The notes under the pieces were generated by a model. That model was not told the origin of the DNA. It made no database searches and saw nothing but the letters and a program-made list of their open reading frames with translations. The translations under genes and the position numbers were made by a program. 64,000 nucleotides of DNA from Ctenosaura bakeri (Eukaryota; Chordata; Lepidosauria; Squamata; Iguanidae): positions 263,501 to 327,500 of the forward strand of contig CAOLHI010000954.1 of assembly GCA_948474755.1 (NCBI GenBank). Direction: 5' to 3'. Each line of letters opens with the position of its first letter. The first letter of the stretch is position 1. This document shows positions 22,956 through 35,250 of the stretch, piece after piece.

Positions 22956-25900
22956 GCGTGTATAATCCCGTATGTAGAATGACACTCTGTAAGACTGCTG
23001 TTATAAAAACAGAAAGTTACATTTTATTGAAGCACTGTTACTGTAACTTGTTTGTAACTAAATGTTTATAATACAGCACACCCCTTTTCCCTCTCCCTCT
23101 CCTTCTCTCTCACTATGCTCAGCTCATTTACTGTCAATTATTCACTCTGTTTCTCAGCTCTAACACAACTCTTTTCTCTTTGTCCCTCACTGGACTCTTC
23201 TTCCCACTAACTCCCTCCTGTGTCAGTTTAATTTCTGTTTCTCCTCCCCCCTTGGTTCACCCCTCCCATGAGCTCCCCATTTTAAACCATTCCTGGTCAC
23301 TATGGAGGCTCGGTTACCATGCCCCTCCCTTCAAGTTTCATCACACATGCTCCCAGGCTTGGGGCAATTGCATGGTTGTTGACTGGCACTTTGTGCCATT
23401 GGATAGCACTGGGAGCTGGCACCCCTCATGGCATCAGCAATATTCTTGACTGACCCATGGCTGCCATTTCTGCTTCCACTGCCAGCAACCTCTTCACCAG
23501 CTTGCCCCAACTGAACAGACTGGCCACCACCGCTGCAGCTGAGGTGTATTTTAACCCGGTGGCTGTCTTCAGGTTCCTGAAGCCCCTGGCCAAGCTGCCT
23601 AGGCAGCCACCCATCTTCTGACCCGGAGTCAAAGACATAGGGCACAACTGATGTAGGCAGTAATGAAGGAGCAGAGAGTGCCACAATTCCATCTGGAACC
23701 TTTAGTGTAATGGTTCCACCTTCTTGCATAGTGGAGTAGATGTGACAGCAGATGAGGCAGCTGTCATCAAAACATCAAGTTTCTTAAGAGATAATCCCAC
23801 AGTATGATAGTGTGCCTAAGAATATCAATACCATGTTGCCAGACAAATCCGAAACATCTTCCCTTCCTACCCTCCCTTTTATTTATGTAGTAATCAGGTA
23901 AGGAAAAAAAAGGATGCTGCAGTTGTAGGACACAAATCATGGAGAAACAGCTCCCATGCATATGAAGCATCTAAGGAAAAAACTGCCTGGCTCCAAATGA
24001 AAGAAAGCATGCTTCTTCAGTATGGTCAATGGTTTATGACACAGGTGAACACAGATTGTTCTCATCTTCTCTAAGAAAACATGTCTCATCATGTGGAGAC
24101 ATCCAATTAGAAAAATTGTCAACTGTCACTTTTTTTTCTTCATTTTGTGACTTTTTTGGTGAATATTATGAAGGGTGTTTTCTCTCCAGAAAGCACTTTT
24201 GTGCAAAATCTCATTGTAAAATTAGAGGTTCAATATATGAAAGAAAAATCATCCAAAAATTCACATAAACTCTTAAAGTTTTATCCAACAAGGAAAACTT
24301 TCATCTAGGCTCACATTGGTGAAGGAGACCCAGGGAGACTGTGCTGATTATATGTTCCTTCAGCAACTCCTGGTATCTCCTCCAGCATTGTTTCAGATCA
24401 ACTTTGAACTATCTGGCCCAGAGTTCAGGGGGCAGATGGAGCTGTTGGAAGGAAAAGGAATCTCCACAATCAACTGGTGGGGATAATCTGTAAAGAAAGT
24501 TCAAACCAGGGGAAGATAGGACCTGTGCTTTCCCTTTTAGAAAATACACATGTGTTGCAACAGATATCTGAGAAGAGGCATTCTTCCCACTTTTCTAACT
24601 CAATATAGAGAATGCTTACTGTAAGATAATGCCTGACCCTTGCAATTTTTATATGGAAAGCAACTTATATTGGATTGAGCCCAGAATCTGCTTTCTGCAG
24701 CCACAATAGCCTATTCCTCCCAAAAGGAACACTGTTGGGGTTGCTGTGGAGAAGAAAGCAGGAAAGTCCACTTCCACCAACCCTACATGGTTGCCTGCCT
24801 CTACACCTAGATCAGCCTAGTAAAATGCAAATATTTTTAAGCCTGCTGCCAAATTGCTCAAGGGTACCTTTCTAGTCCATCAAAATGCTTTCTATCATAT
24901 AATCCAGCCCATGAATTGATTACCTACCGCTCTACTTTTGGCCTCATCCCTGACCAGCTAAAGCTGTAAGTGAGTAACGTGCTGTTCTATAAAATGCATA
25001 AGAAGCAAATCAATGAAGGCACTGATGTCATGTGCAAAGCAGCTGAAAACATGCATATTTTGCACTTTGTGTATAGGCTAAAGTTGAAAAAGCTCCCCAC
25101 TGAAACTTTTATGAAAAAGGTAGAGGCAAAAACACTGGGCCGCATCTCTTTGGGCTGATGTATAATCGTTGTCATGGAAATCGGTTACATTTGAAGTTAG
25201 TCCAAGCTATTACCGACTTAAGCAGAGGAGAGAGAAAAAAATCAGGATTGTTTCACTTGGATCATATAGTTCATAGTCAACCAATGCCAACACCAAATAA
25301 TGGCTCACAATCTTTAATCATAGACCCATTTATACATTCCTTTGCTCTGTGTGCTGATGCCAAGGTAGTTCACAGAAACAAACTTTCAAATGAGATTTTT
25401 TTTTTATTTCAACAAACAAACAAAAATGTAAACCAACGAAAGGGTGACGTATTACATCATGCAAGTTAGAAAAATGAGAAGGGGAGAAACACAAAAATCT
25501 AAAGCTGCATTCAGACAGCATGAATTAAACCAGTAATTTCTAAATAGTGATAGAGATGAGTGAATGAATTTTTTTTAAAAAAAGGCCAATGGAAAAAAAT
25601 CTGTTGGATGGAACAAAATGCTTCTCTAGCATGAGACTGTCCAACATGAGACATGAAGCTGCTCAATAAAATTGTTATGGCTGACAGAACTTAAAGCAGC
25701 TGAACTTATGTTACAGTTAATAAACAGATTGTTACATACTCTGAGCAGGGCAGTGTCCATACTGACCTAGTCAAAATCCAGAATGAAAATGACTGGAAAC
25801 AGCATGATGAACTAATTAGTATACAGCTGGCCATCTTCTTCTTGCTCAGGTATCTCATTGGGGAACAGTAACTTAAGAATCAAAGTGGAGTTGGAGAGCT

Positions 25901-28450
25901 TGCTGGAAAACATGCTTCTTCCTGCATGCGTCAAGTGGCACTATGAAGATGCATAGTATCACATTGCTGTTGACTAATAAAAGTTAGATATAATGGTCCC
26001 AACATTATGAAACACACAGAGATGCTCACTAGAAGTTTGTCAGCAAATGTTTAAAAATCAATGAATATATGTACATTAGTTTAAATATTGCAGATATACA
26101 TGGGCATGAGGGCCAAGCAGGATATTACCAGGGAATGAACTGATTGTGTGTGTTTCTCTTGCAATGACAGACTCTGGACTATTTATGTGAACAAGAAAGG
26201 TGGAAAAGAGTATATAGTTCATCTTTCTTCATCCTCTTTTTCTCCTATGTAAATGTTGCCCTGTTCTTAGCAGTTTTTAATCCGCTTTGGAAAAATCATT
26301 TTCTTGGATAGCATCTCTTAAAATCTCTCAGCCAAACTGGTCAGTGGTCTTATTGGCAGGACAATTCTCAGATTTATTGTTTTTTAAAAAGTAAATTTTT
26401 CAAGCTCTGGTAAAGTAACCAAAGCAACAAGTGATGGTTTTGCTACAGAAGCAAACTAACTACTGGTAGAAATGGGAAGTGATGATGACCTTGGCCTAGC
26501 AACACCTGCTGGATTGTAAGCTGATCACAGTTCTAAGTAATTCCAGTTGGAACATGGACCTCATACATTTCTACCATAGGTAAAAATCTCAACCAGGCCT
26601 GAAGTTTCTCTTTCTCCTACCATGCCAATATTTTGCAATCCGTATAATGTCTGTCTGCTAAAATATATGTTTAGAGGACTATATTTTTCAATTGTGGTTC
26701 TGGGATTTTTTTCTTCCTAGTCTGGCACAGGCTTGTGTTTTGACGAGTCTGATATTGTTTTATTCTGTTTATCACTGTAAGCTAACCTGAACTCCACAGG
26801 GGTTAAAAAAAAAAGGTAGATGGATCAAAATAAAAGTAGAGGCGTGTATTTATTTATTTTTTTTGAAAAAAAAAAACAACCTCAGTATTTTAAAACTAGA
26901 CTTTTTTTAAAAAAAAAATACTGAGGAAGGAAAGCTGCAGAACATTTGGCTTTGGCAATATATTGACTTGGAGAAGGAAAGCTTCTTAATGCTGCTGCCA
27001 GCAATTCTAATGCAGAATGCACGATGGAGAGTGAAGAGCTGATGTTTTCAATCATCGTCTTTTTGTGGGTTAATAAGATTGGAGGATACAACAGACTGAG
27101 TCTGTGTTACTGAGCTCTTGTAGATGTCCCAGAGCCCCGGCTTCACAAGGCAAATGAGAAAGGTTTTAATTTAAGGTTTGATTTAAAGGAGAGACACTTT
27201 TTCATTAGTGTATCAGTTACCCATTCAGTTGGGAGCCATTGGAAGAAATTAAAGTACATTTGGCAATATATATGCTTCATGAGGGAGTGAAATCTATCTT
27301 TCTATTTATCTACCTATCTGTCTAATCATCTAAATGCCGTGGCATCGAGTGGTAAATTTACCTTCCTCTAAACTTTGCAAAATTCATCTATAAATCCATT
27401 GGCACAGAGACAGCCATGATTCATTGTTAACAGGGCCACCTACACCCCTTTCCATCCAGCTACGTCCATTTGTATTTCCACAATGCTAATTTCTTAGCAA
27501 ACAAAATAGACCAATTTTCTCTTTCCCGACAATAAGGAAAATACCTGAAGGCTGTTTGGTTTGTGCTGCACTCTATTCAGTGACAGACCAGATGTGCATA
27601 ATAATTACATAGGATGCAAGGGAATTAATTTCTTTGGTAAAGTTTAGACTTCTGTCTAGCCCAATATTGTCTACACTGAAAAAACAGCAGTTTTCCAGGA
27701 TCTCAAGAAGAGATAGTTCATGCACTGCTAAGCTAACTTTTTCTCCAGTGAGAAAATTCTGCCCCAATATTGGTGTTGCTGCAGTGGTGACATGAAGTTA
27801 AAAATGTCTGTCAGCTTTCAGCACAGTGAAAATATTCTGTACTTGTTAGTGACAGAAGATTTTCTGTTAGTGGTGGCAGAGATGGCTCAATCCACATAGG
27901 CATCTGATTACGGGACTATAAAGGCTTCTAGGTGAGGCTTGAGTAGGATATTGGCAGATAGAGAGCCAGGACAGCATAATAGATAGAATTATTGAACAGA
28001 AAAGACTAAAATTCAAATCTTCACTCAATAATTAAGCTCAATAGGTGCCTACTTTTATCTCTTTGCCTAGTTTTCTTTATAGACTACTGTGGGGAGAAAC
28101 TGAGTAAGCCCATAGATCCTACAATACTCTCAGCATCCTGCAAGAAGGTAGGATACAAATAGGAGAATTTAAAAAGTAAGTATACCCCACACTTTTAAGA
28201 AACTCACTATAGTAGTATGTCTGTTTTGAGGCACTTGCTGCCAGACACTCCCATGCCCCAGGCTTGTATGATGTCCTGGATGCAATCAAAGTCTGGATTC
28301 TTGGAGGTTTTGTGCCAGGACACATGCTGAATGCTAGGCCTTAGTCTGAAACATGTGAAGTAGTATCAAAGATCATAGTGTCATTGAGCATACACAGACT
28401 GCAGTCCTCTAGCCACATGAAGTCTCCAGGTACCTTGGAATAAAAAGATT
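22956..28450. other. No supported gene; mostly unique DNA
   Basis: 23080-23300 is CT-rich. 23330-23730 is GC-richer, with a 132-codon minus-strand frame and a competing plus-strand frame. Neither shows a domain I recognise, and a decayed retrocopy is possible but unproven. About 26930-27240 is repeat-free and could be conserved non-coding sequence (inference). Poly-A/T runs lie near 26805-26915 and a degenerate (TCTA)n near 27295-27325. Confidence 0.4.
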
Positions 28451-28648
28451 CTGTGGCAGAGCTTGGAGTGTGGGGAGGGAGGGGGAGGGGGTTGGGCTAT
28501 GGCACAAGTGTCATGGCCACTGTGAGTGGGGGCGTGGCTGCTGTGTGTGGGGGTATGGCCAGGGCATGCGGGGTCATGACTACGGGCTGAGACACACCAA
28601 AAACATTGCCTCCTGGGGAGAACCACACACCCCATCCCTACGCGACTG
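28451..28648. mobile_element. Non-autonomous hAT element (198 bp), copy 1
   Basis: Shares its whole layout with 54840-55027: start 'ctgtggcagagcttggagtg', purine-rich 'gggagggggaggggg', 'atggccactgtg', 'tggggg' runs, and end 'atccctacgcgactg'. The flanks aaaagatt (28443-28450) and acatgatt (28649-28656) are an 8-bp target duplication with two changes. The terminal base pattern CTG...CTG versus CAG...CTG in copy 2 suggests one mutated terminus. Non-coding. Confidence 0.75.
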
Positions 28649-28656
28649 ACATGATT

Positions 28657-28951
28657 GAAGTAAAAAGAATGCACGCTTCTTAGCCAGATGAACAAAGAGA
28701 GAACGTGCAGTTTATGTGCAAGTTGCAAAGAGAGAAAAGAAAAAATGATAGGGTTATATTTCAAAATAATTTAAGTAGAAATACAATATATATTTTTCTA
28801 GCAGGGTGGAACCTATGTTCCTGAAAGTCTGTTGTCCAGGTGCTGACTGCAGATGGGCAACCTCAAAAACTCTGCTTTCTCTTCTTACAGTTCTTTATCT
28901 CAAACTGGACTTGGACTGGACAGTTCTTTATACAAAGTTTAAAGATGGTTC
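28657..28951. other. No gene; unique DNA
   Basis: AT-rich, no recognisable repeat or exon. Confidence 0.45.
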
Positions 28952-29186
28952 ATTGTTGTTGCTATTGTGAGCCTTCAAGTCATTTATGACTTATGTTGAC
29001 CCTATTACAGGGTTTTCTTGGCAAGATTTGTTCAGAGGAAGGTTGCCATTGCCTTTTTCTAAGGCTGAGAGAGTGTGACTTGCTCCAGGCCATGTAGTGG
29101 GTTTCCATAGCTGATCAGGGCTTCAAACCATGGTCTCTTGGAGTCCTCCATCTACCCCTCAAACCATTATACCACAGTGGATCCCA
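28952..29186 (-). mobile_element. tRNA-derived SINE with BovB-like 3' end (full-length)
   Basis: Antisense and nearly full length. From the left: the inverse of the (CAA)n tail (ttgttgttgctattgtgagc), 'tcaagtcatttatgactta', 'gggttttcttggcaag', 'ggttgccattgcc', 'gagagtgtgacttgctcc', 'gtgggtttccatagctgatc', and the inverse of the tRNA-like head ending at 'ccattataccacagtgg'. It keeps the central block missing from the 10864 and 16135 copies. Confidence 0.9.
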
Positions 29187-30078
29187 CACAGTCCAATGAC
29201 AACCACTCAAAACTATCTTTTGTAGAGAACAACACATGAGCACACTTTTCATTCTGAGAGTAAGCTTTCGGTGTGAAATTCTACCCCAAAGTGTCCTTTA
29301 CATCTCCATTATTTAATTATCTCACTATTTTCTGGAAACAGACATGGTCATATGCAAAATTTGAAGATGTTACCAACTAACCTTGACCAAAAGTGTGAAG
29401 GAAACTATTTGGAGGACAATCTGTGTTCCTCCTGTGTTGTGTAGCTCCATTGTTGACCTGCCATTTCCTCCTCACTCACACCGAGGTTAACATAAAGTTT
29501 TGCAGATCATTTTTTGTCAAAAAAAATTATGAAAGTGTCACTTTCCCTTTGCAGTTAATTCAGGAGAGATCCTCAATTTGAGCAGGGCACATTTTCATGC
29601 AAATACAGCAGCACAGTTTCCAGCCCCCTAATAGCTTCTTACAAATGATGTGCCATTACAACGAGGTTTATTTAAACAAATTTAATACATCTTTAATCAA
29701 GCTGGAGAGCATTTTCAAAGGTCACGCTCCAAATCAGGATCACTGTACAGAGCTTATCAAAGTATTAGCTTAAGGGGGAGGGAGAATTATTTCTTGGACA
29801 AGTAATTTTAGGCAAATCTTTATTTACATTTTTATTCAGTTATTAAATTTTATTCCATTCCCTCCTCCTCGTCTCCATTTATGAACCTATAAGAAAGTCT
29901 GTAAATGGAGCCATAAGCATATCACAGCACTCAGAATTTCCAGGAGCTATTCCTTTGAATCAAGAGGTCTATTAATGCAAAAGATAGGAGAATCTGACTT
30001 TTTAAAAACATAAGCTGTATGTATCATATAGCTTATGCTTTAGGGGGATAGAAATGCTTGCTATAGGGCTGTCAACTG

Positions 30079-30114
<36 letters not shown>

Positions 30115-30152
30115 TGAATGATTAACTTCTTGGTTTCTAATCACACCTAAAT

Positions 30153-30187
<35 letters not shown>

Positions 30188-31360
30188 GCTATTTCAATTT
30201 ATTTCCTGCCTGATACTGAAAGTAGAAAAATCAATTGAAACACTTCCATCCACTTACAGTATAACACAGAAGCCTTAATAATACTTTGATAGGTTTCCAT
30301 AGGCTTAGACAATGATGCATCTTTTTATCTATGATTTTTTTTAAAAAAAATATTTTTCTTGAAGGAAGCACCACCTTTTCCCCCCAGAGTATAATTGTAA
30401 CAGGTATTGAAATAAAAGCTTCCCTGATATAAGAGAGGTTGTTACTAAACATTTTCTTCACCATGGAGCGATTTCATCATCAAATCCCAGAAAGGGAAGC
30501 AAATTCAAGCTCCTTCAATATTAGGCAAGCTTACTGTTAACATTTAATACAAATGCAGAAGTTACTGAGCATGATCTGCTCCAAATGCCTCTATTTTTAA
30601 ATTTTTTTGTTGTTTTTACTGTTGGGAAGAACGATATGTAACCTTTTGCACTGAAATGAAAGCAATGGGCTAATATCTGCTATAATCCCACCTCCAAATT
30701 AATACCATATCATTGTTTGTGATCGGAGCCTACCATCATGGTTTTTCCACTGTTATCTTCAGGAAGGATGTTTATACCATTTTTGTTCAACAGTGGTCTC
30801 AAACTCTGTGCAGTCTGTACACTTTGGGGGCTCATAATATTCTTCTCTGTACTCGTCCCCCCACAACACCATATATATAGAAAAGTACTCTGTCAAGGTA
30901 TGTCTCCATGAGATTTTATTTTCTGTGTGGAGGAAATTCACTGTGCTAAACAAGATTTGACCATGTGAGTTTCATGCATGTGCGTATTCATTCTCTCCCC
31001 CCACACACACACTACTTTGGCAACTACCCATCCCTTCATTTAAGTTGTGTTCCTTCCAGACTGTATGGCAAACGGAACATAGAAACCACACAGAAAGATA
31101 AAAATGGTGCTGTCCATCATCGGTAGGAAAGGGAGGTGTTTTGTTGTTATAACTAAAAGAGCTCTGCAGATTAGTATTCTGGGACTAGGAAGAGCAATAA
31201 AACATGCTCAAGTGCCTCACTAAGAATTATATGTTTGTCAAAAATTGACTAGAGTGCCCAGATGAAATTTTAGATCATCGCAATCATCATCAAACAAAAC
31301 AAAGTAAAGCAAAACAAAACATTACAAAACAAACTTAGTTTGCCTGTGGGGACCCTCTCA
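29187..31360. other. No gene; unique DNA, candidate conserved stretches, simple repeats
   Basis: About 29560-29830 and 30490-30760 are repeat-free, AT-rich and rich in TAAT/ATTA and GATA-like words, a texture often seen in conserved developmental enhancers (inference). Between them lie (TA)n at 30081-30111 and (TTTA)n at 30151-30187. Confidence 0.4.
30081..30187. repeat. (TA)n and (TTTA)n microsatellites
   Basis: A 31-bp TA tract at 30081-30111 is followed by gaatgaatg-type units and a (TTTA)n tract at 30151-30187. The second runs into 'atttcctgcctgatac', reminiscent of an antisense LINE/SINE tail. Confidence 0.9.
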
Positions 31361-31478
31361 CACTACACAATTATAGTATTATGCTTTCATTTCAACTGCT
31401 ATGGCAGTATCCTGTGGAATCCTGAGATTTGCATTTTAGGGAAGTATATTTGGAATTCTAAGTCAGATAGTCCTAGTG
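31361..31478. mobile_element. ~200 bp MITE family, left half only
   Basis: 'ctctcacactacacaattat', 'tatcctgtggaatcctgag' and 'tttagggaagtatatttgg' follow the left half of the 8512 copy. The right half is missing; a GC-rich MITE begins 36 bases later. Confidence 0.65.
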
Positions 31479-31513
31479 CCTCATCAGACTAGAAAAGTGT
31501 GAAAGGAGTCAGA

Positions 31514-31978
31514 GGCCCTTTCCACATGTGTGAAAATAAATGGGCAAAAACAGGACTCACCAGCTTTCTTCTCCGTCTGGGTGAATCCTTCAGGACAAGG
31601 AGCAGTGTGAGCTCGTCGCTCCACACTGCTCCGGTGTCCAAAATGGTGGCTTCTGGTTGGTGGAGGCTCTCCAACTGGAGAAACTCGCCAGCCTAAAGCC
31701 CGCCCCCGGCAGATCTGCAGGCATGCACTTGCGCGCGCCTGCAAATCTGCACTGGAGCGCGGCGACGGAGCGACATGGAGTCATGCGCTCCGTGCTTTTT
31801 AAAAACCTCTAAAAAGAGTTTTTTAAAAAAATACGCTGCACAACCAGTTCCGCTTGCTCCGGAGTGGACTGAGGTATGGAACTACAAAAAGTAGTCTGCT
31901 CCAGTCCACTCTACGGTGCAGAAGACCTCCGCTGGAGGTCGCTCTGCACTGTTTTAATAGCCCGGTGCAGAAAGGGCC
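31514..31978. mobile_element. GC-rich MITE, subfamily A (complete, 465 bp)
   Basis: Starts GGCCCTTTCCACATGTG and ends with CGGTGCAGAAAGGGCC. The interior has 'tccaaaatggtggcttctgg', 'gatctgcaggcatgcacttg', a 'gtgctttttaaaaacctc' hairpin half, and 'gacctccgctggaggtcgct', itself a short palindrome. It matches 1-289 and 41532-42019. Flanking triplets (aga / taa) do not match, so the duplication has decayed. High in CpG; the overlapping frames in this segment are shadows. Confidence 0.85.
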
Positions 31979-33171
31979 TAAGCCTTATTTCATTCACTGT
32001 GTTCTTGACATTGTGTCATCAACAGCTCATGCCTAAATTTAATTATCATCATGCCGTAAAACTGCCTGAATTCAGCAGTTCTGGAACCCATTGTTCCTCT
32101 TGTATTGCTGCTGAAAAATGCAGTAAGACACAACAGTTACGATCAAACAAATTATTGCTTGATTGAATGAGCTCCTAACATTGCTTGTCGTATGGGTGCT
32201 CACTTGTTAATAAGTTCTGTTGAACACTATGTTACGGCCATCCATAGGAATGTAGGTTGCATGGAATAATGAGGTATACCTTGCCCATGATGTTAGAGAT
32301 TGTGGAACTTAATCATTTTCTCAGAAATACAATTTTTAAATAGAACACAACAACTCAGTGCTTGCAAATGGTTTGCACTTGCAGTAATACTATCTGCTTG
32401 TGGGGACCAGTGGCTGTTGTTCTTACGGTGCTAAGGTAAATATCAGCAGATTCTGAGTTTTTTTTAATTTCAGTGAAAAAAACTGTGTATTTCTGGAACA
32501 CAGTCCTTTGGCCCTGTGCTTTGTTGAACATAACTAATGAGCCTCCAGGATTGCAAACCAAGTGAACCCTGTAAACCCACAGACAGAAATCCCCCAGAGA
32601 TTTTCATGCTCATTAGACTTAGGAGCCTTCAGCTTCTCTGCACGAAGTAGTAAAAACAGTCATCTTAAAAGATAATGAAGATTACTGAATTATTTCTCAT
32701 ATTCAGGTTCATATTATTACATTTAAGGCTCATGTTGTGATTTAGTTCCACCAAAACATCCATGAACCTGTTGAGTTACTAGACAGAAGTGAAGTCATAA
32801 GACAAAGTTCCTCTAAAGTACCTAAAATAAATAACACGTTAATAACTATGATACAGAAAGATCTGGGGCAGAACCACACTTGTGTCTTCAACATCGCAAC
32901 CTAATTATTTTGTTCTTCCAGGAGTCCATAATTTTGATATGAAAATGCACAATGATCCAACTATATGAAAGAAGTCCACATCCTTTACACTGACCAGGCA
33001 AATCACCATGATGTCAGTGTTCCCCGTACAAACCCATCCCTAAGTTCAAAATGATTGAACAACTCTTAAGGATCACTTTACCTCCCCTAACTTGTGCTTG
33101 GGAAGAAAGATTGTCTCTATGGATTCCTGGAGCTGGTAGTCTGATAAAGGAATCAAACTTCCTCTGAAAAA
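31979..33171. other. No gene; unique DNA
   Basis: No exon or repeat recognised. Confidence 0.45.
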
Positions 33172-33248
33172 CTCCTGCTCAGAAAACCCTATGATGGGTT
33201 TGCCTTGGGGTCACCATAAGAAATGACTTGAAGGCACGCAACAACAAG
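33172..33248 (+). mobile_element. BovB-tailed SINE, 3' end only
   Basis: 'cagaaaaccctatgatgggt', 'ttgccttggggtcaccataa', 'gaaatgacttgaaggcacgc' and 'aacaacaag' are the last blocks of the SINE. The tRNA-like head and middle are gone. Confidence 0.8.
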
Positions 33249-34454
33249 GAACACTAGAGGAGCTTTCTGGATGAGAATTCTAAACATCCCTCACTAAATT
33301 GCAAATCTTCAGCAAATTCATAGTGGACACAAATGCTCCTTGACTCAATGTAAAAATGTTTGAGTGTGTTATATCCTGTTATAACATCAGTCTACCCAAA
33401 AGTCAGGAATGAAGGAAGGGGAATGGGGAGGAAAATATTGGGGCATGTACTTGGTCCCATTGTCCATTTGGAGTAAAGCAGGGAGTGGAACACCAGCATC
33501 ACAGTTCAGGAGGCTTTGTGATGGACAAGTTCTGACAGCAACAACTCAGGGCCTGCTTTAGGACTGGTGGTGAACCTTCCAAAAATCCCAACAGCAGTGT
33601 GAAGCCCTGGAAAATAGCATACATGGAGCAGATAAAACCATGAAGATTGTAAACACTACACTAGGGGCACTGCTATTGGGCACATTTTGTTACCTACATG
33701 GCTGCTCAAAAAAGTTTTTTTTTTTTTTTCATCTTCTGGATCTGGCTTGCATATTACCTGGTTAACTCACACCTTCAGTTTGAGAGGGACAGTCCTACTT
33801 TTCAGTGACTTTGAAAATGTCAGATTTCTCTCTTTTGCTCTCACTTTCTGCCTTTGTCCTCAGACTTTAATTGCTGCAAACTAAGTTTAAAATGCAAAAG
33901 TAGTTCATAATTAACTCAGCAGGGGGAGAACAGAGGACTGGGGTAGAAGCTTGCCTTTCCCAGTATGCTCAGGCAAAAGCAAATTGCTATAGCCTCTCCT
34001 AGTATGTGTGCTCAAACTTATTAATAGGTTTAAGAAGTTTGGCTATCTTAACCACGCTGTGATGATGCACACTGTTGTACCACACTGTGATGTTTCAATT
34101 TTCATCTATGAAATGTTGTATGATATGTTAACTAGGTTCACACACACACACCAAATTCTGGGCCCATTTACACTGATTCCCCTCATGACTATTTCCATAA
34201 CCAGCATATCCAGAAGCATTTCTGCCCTGCTTCCAACCTTTGCCCTCCCCATCTCTATGACTTTACAGGTGCCTCACAAGTCCCCCATTCAGACTAGCTT
34301 GCTTGAACATAGACTTTTACTCTGATCCTAAGCAGGACTCTGCCTAGGTTCTGATGAAGAAAAGGATGCATGAGAGTGAAATGGTAACTGAGTTTGTCAG
34401 AGAAACACCACAAACTATTTATATTATCCTTAATCAGAACAAGAAAAAGAAAAG
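33249..34454. other. No gene; unique DNA
   Basis: A poly-T run at about 33716-33730 and a (CA)n run at about 34139-34152. No exon recognised. Confidence 0.45.
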
Positions 34455-35250
34455 AAAAGACATGAAAATGAGAGGCAGGAACATTCTCAATTTAAGATAT
34501 CCAGATGACACCATTCTACTAGCACAAAACAGCAAAGAATTAGAATGGCTATTGAAGAAAGTTAAGGAAGAAAGTGCAAAGGCAGGGTTAGAACTGAATG
34601 TTAAGAAAACAAAAATTACCACAGATGATTTACAAAACTTTAAAGCAGGTGGTGAAGACATTGAGACTTCCTATACCTTGGCTGAGTCATTAATCAGAAT
34701 GGAGACTGCAGTCAAGAAATCAAAGAATACTAGGACTTGGAAGGGCGGCTGTGAACAAACTAGACAAGATCCTAAAGTGTCAAGATATATCATTGGATAT
34801 CAAAATCAGGATTGTCTGTACCATCATATTTCTGATTTCTATGTATAGTTCAGAAAGCTGGACAGTGCAGAAAGCTGATAGGAAGAGAATCAGCTCATTT
34901 GAACGATGGTGCTGGAAGAGAGTTCTGTGGATACTTTGGACTGGTCAAAAGATAAATAAATGACTCTGAGAACAAATCTATCCTGAATTGTCCCCAGAAG
35001 CTCAAATGACTAAATTGAGGCTGTTATACTTTGCCCACATCATGAAATGGCATGACATTAGAAATGACAATAATGTTTGGAAAAGTAGAAGGCAGAAGAA
35101 AAAGAGCAAGACTGTATTACAGATAGATGGACTCAGTGAAGAAAGCCCTGGCCCTGAACAGTGCCGTTAATAAAAGAGTGACTTCGAGTCTCTTATTCAT
35201 AGGGTAGCCGTAAGTTGAAGTTGTCTTGACAGCAAATAAAAACAACAAAA
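34455..35250 (+). pseudogene. BovB (RTE-clade) LINE: RT C-terminal part and 3' end
   Basis: The frames together give RTE/BovB blocks in order: 'GRNILNLRYPDDTILLAQ' (the YADD loop with A changed to P), 'AKAGLELNVKKTKITT', 'LDKILKCQDISLDIKIRIV', 'YSSESWTVQKADRKR', 'FERWCWKRVLWILWTGQK', and 'LRLLYFAHIMKW'. The end 'gtagccgtaagttgaagttg' then 'acagcaaataaaaacaac' is the BovB 3' terminus shared with the SINEs. It is 5'-truncated, with at least two frame breaks and the catalytic-loop change, so it is inactive. It is better preserved than the copy at 5995-6570. Confidence 0.85.

Noticed and set aside
28381..28764. 127-codon minus-strand frame
   Set aside because: It crosses the short hAT element, and its His/Pro/Ser-rich part comes from the element's purine-rich block.
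34008..34325. 105-codon frame ahead of the BovB fragment
   Set aside because: No resemblance to the BovB N-terminal part and no domain.
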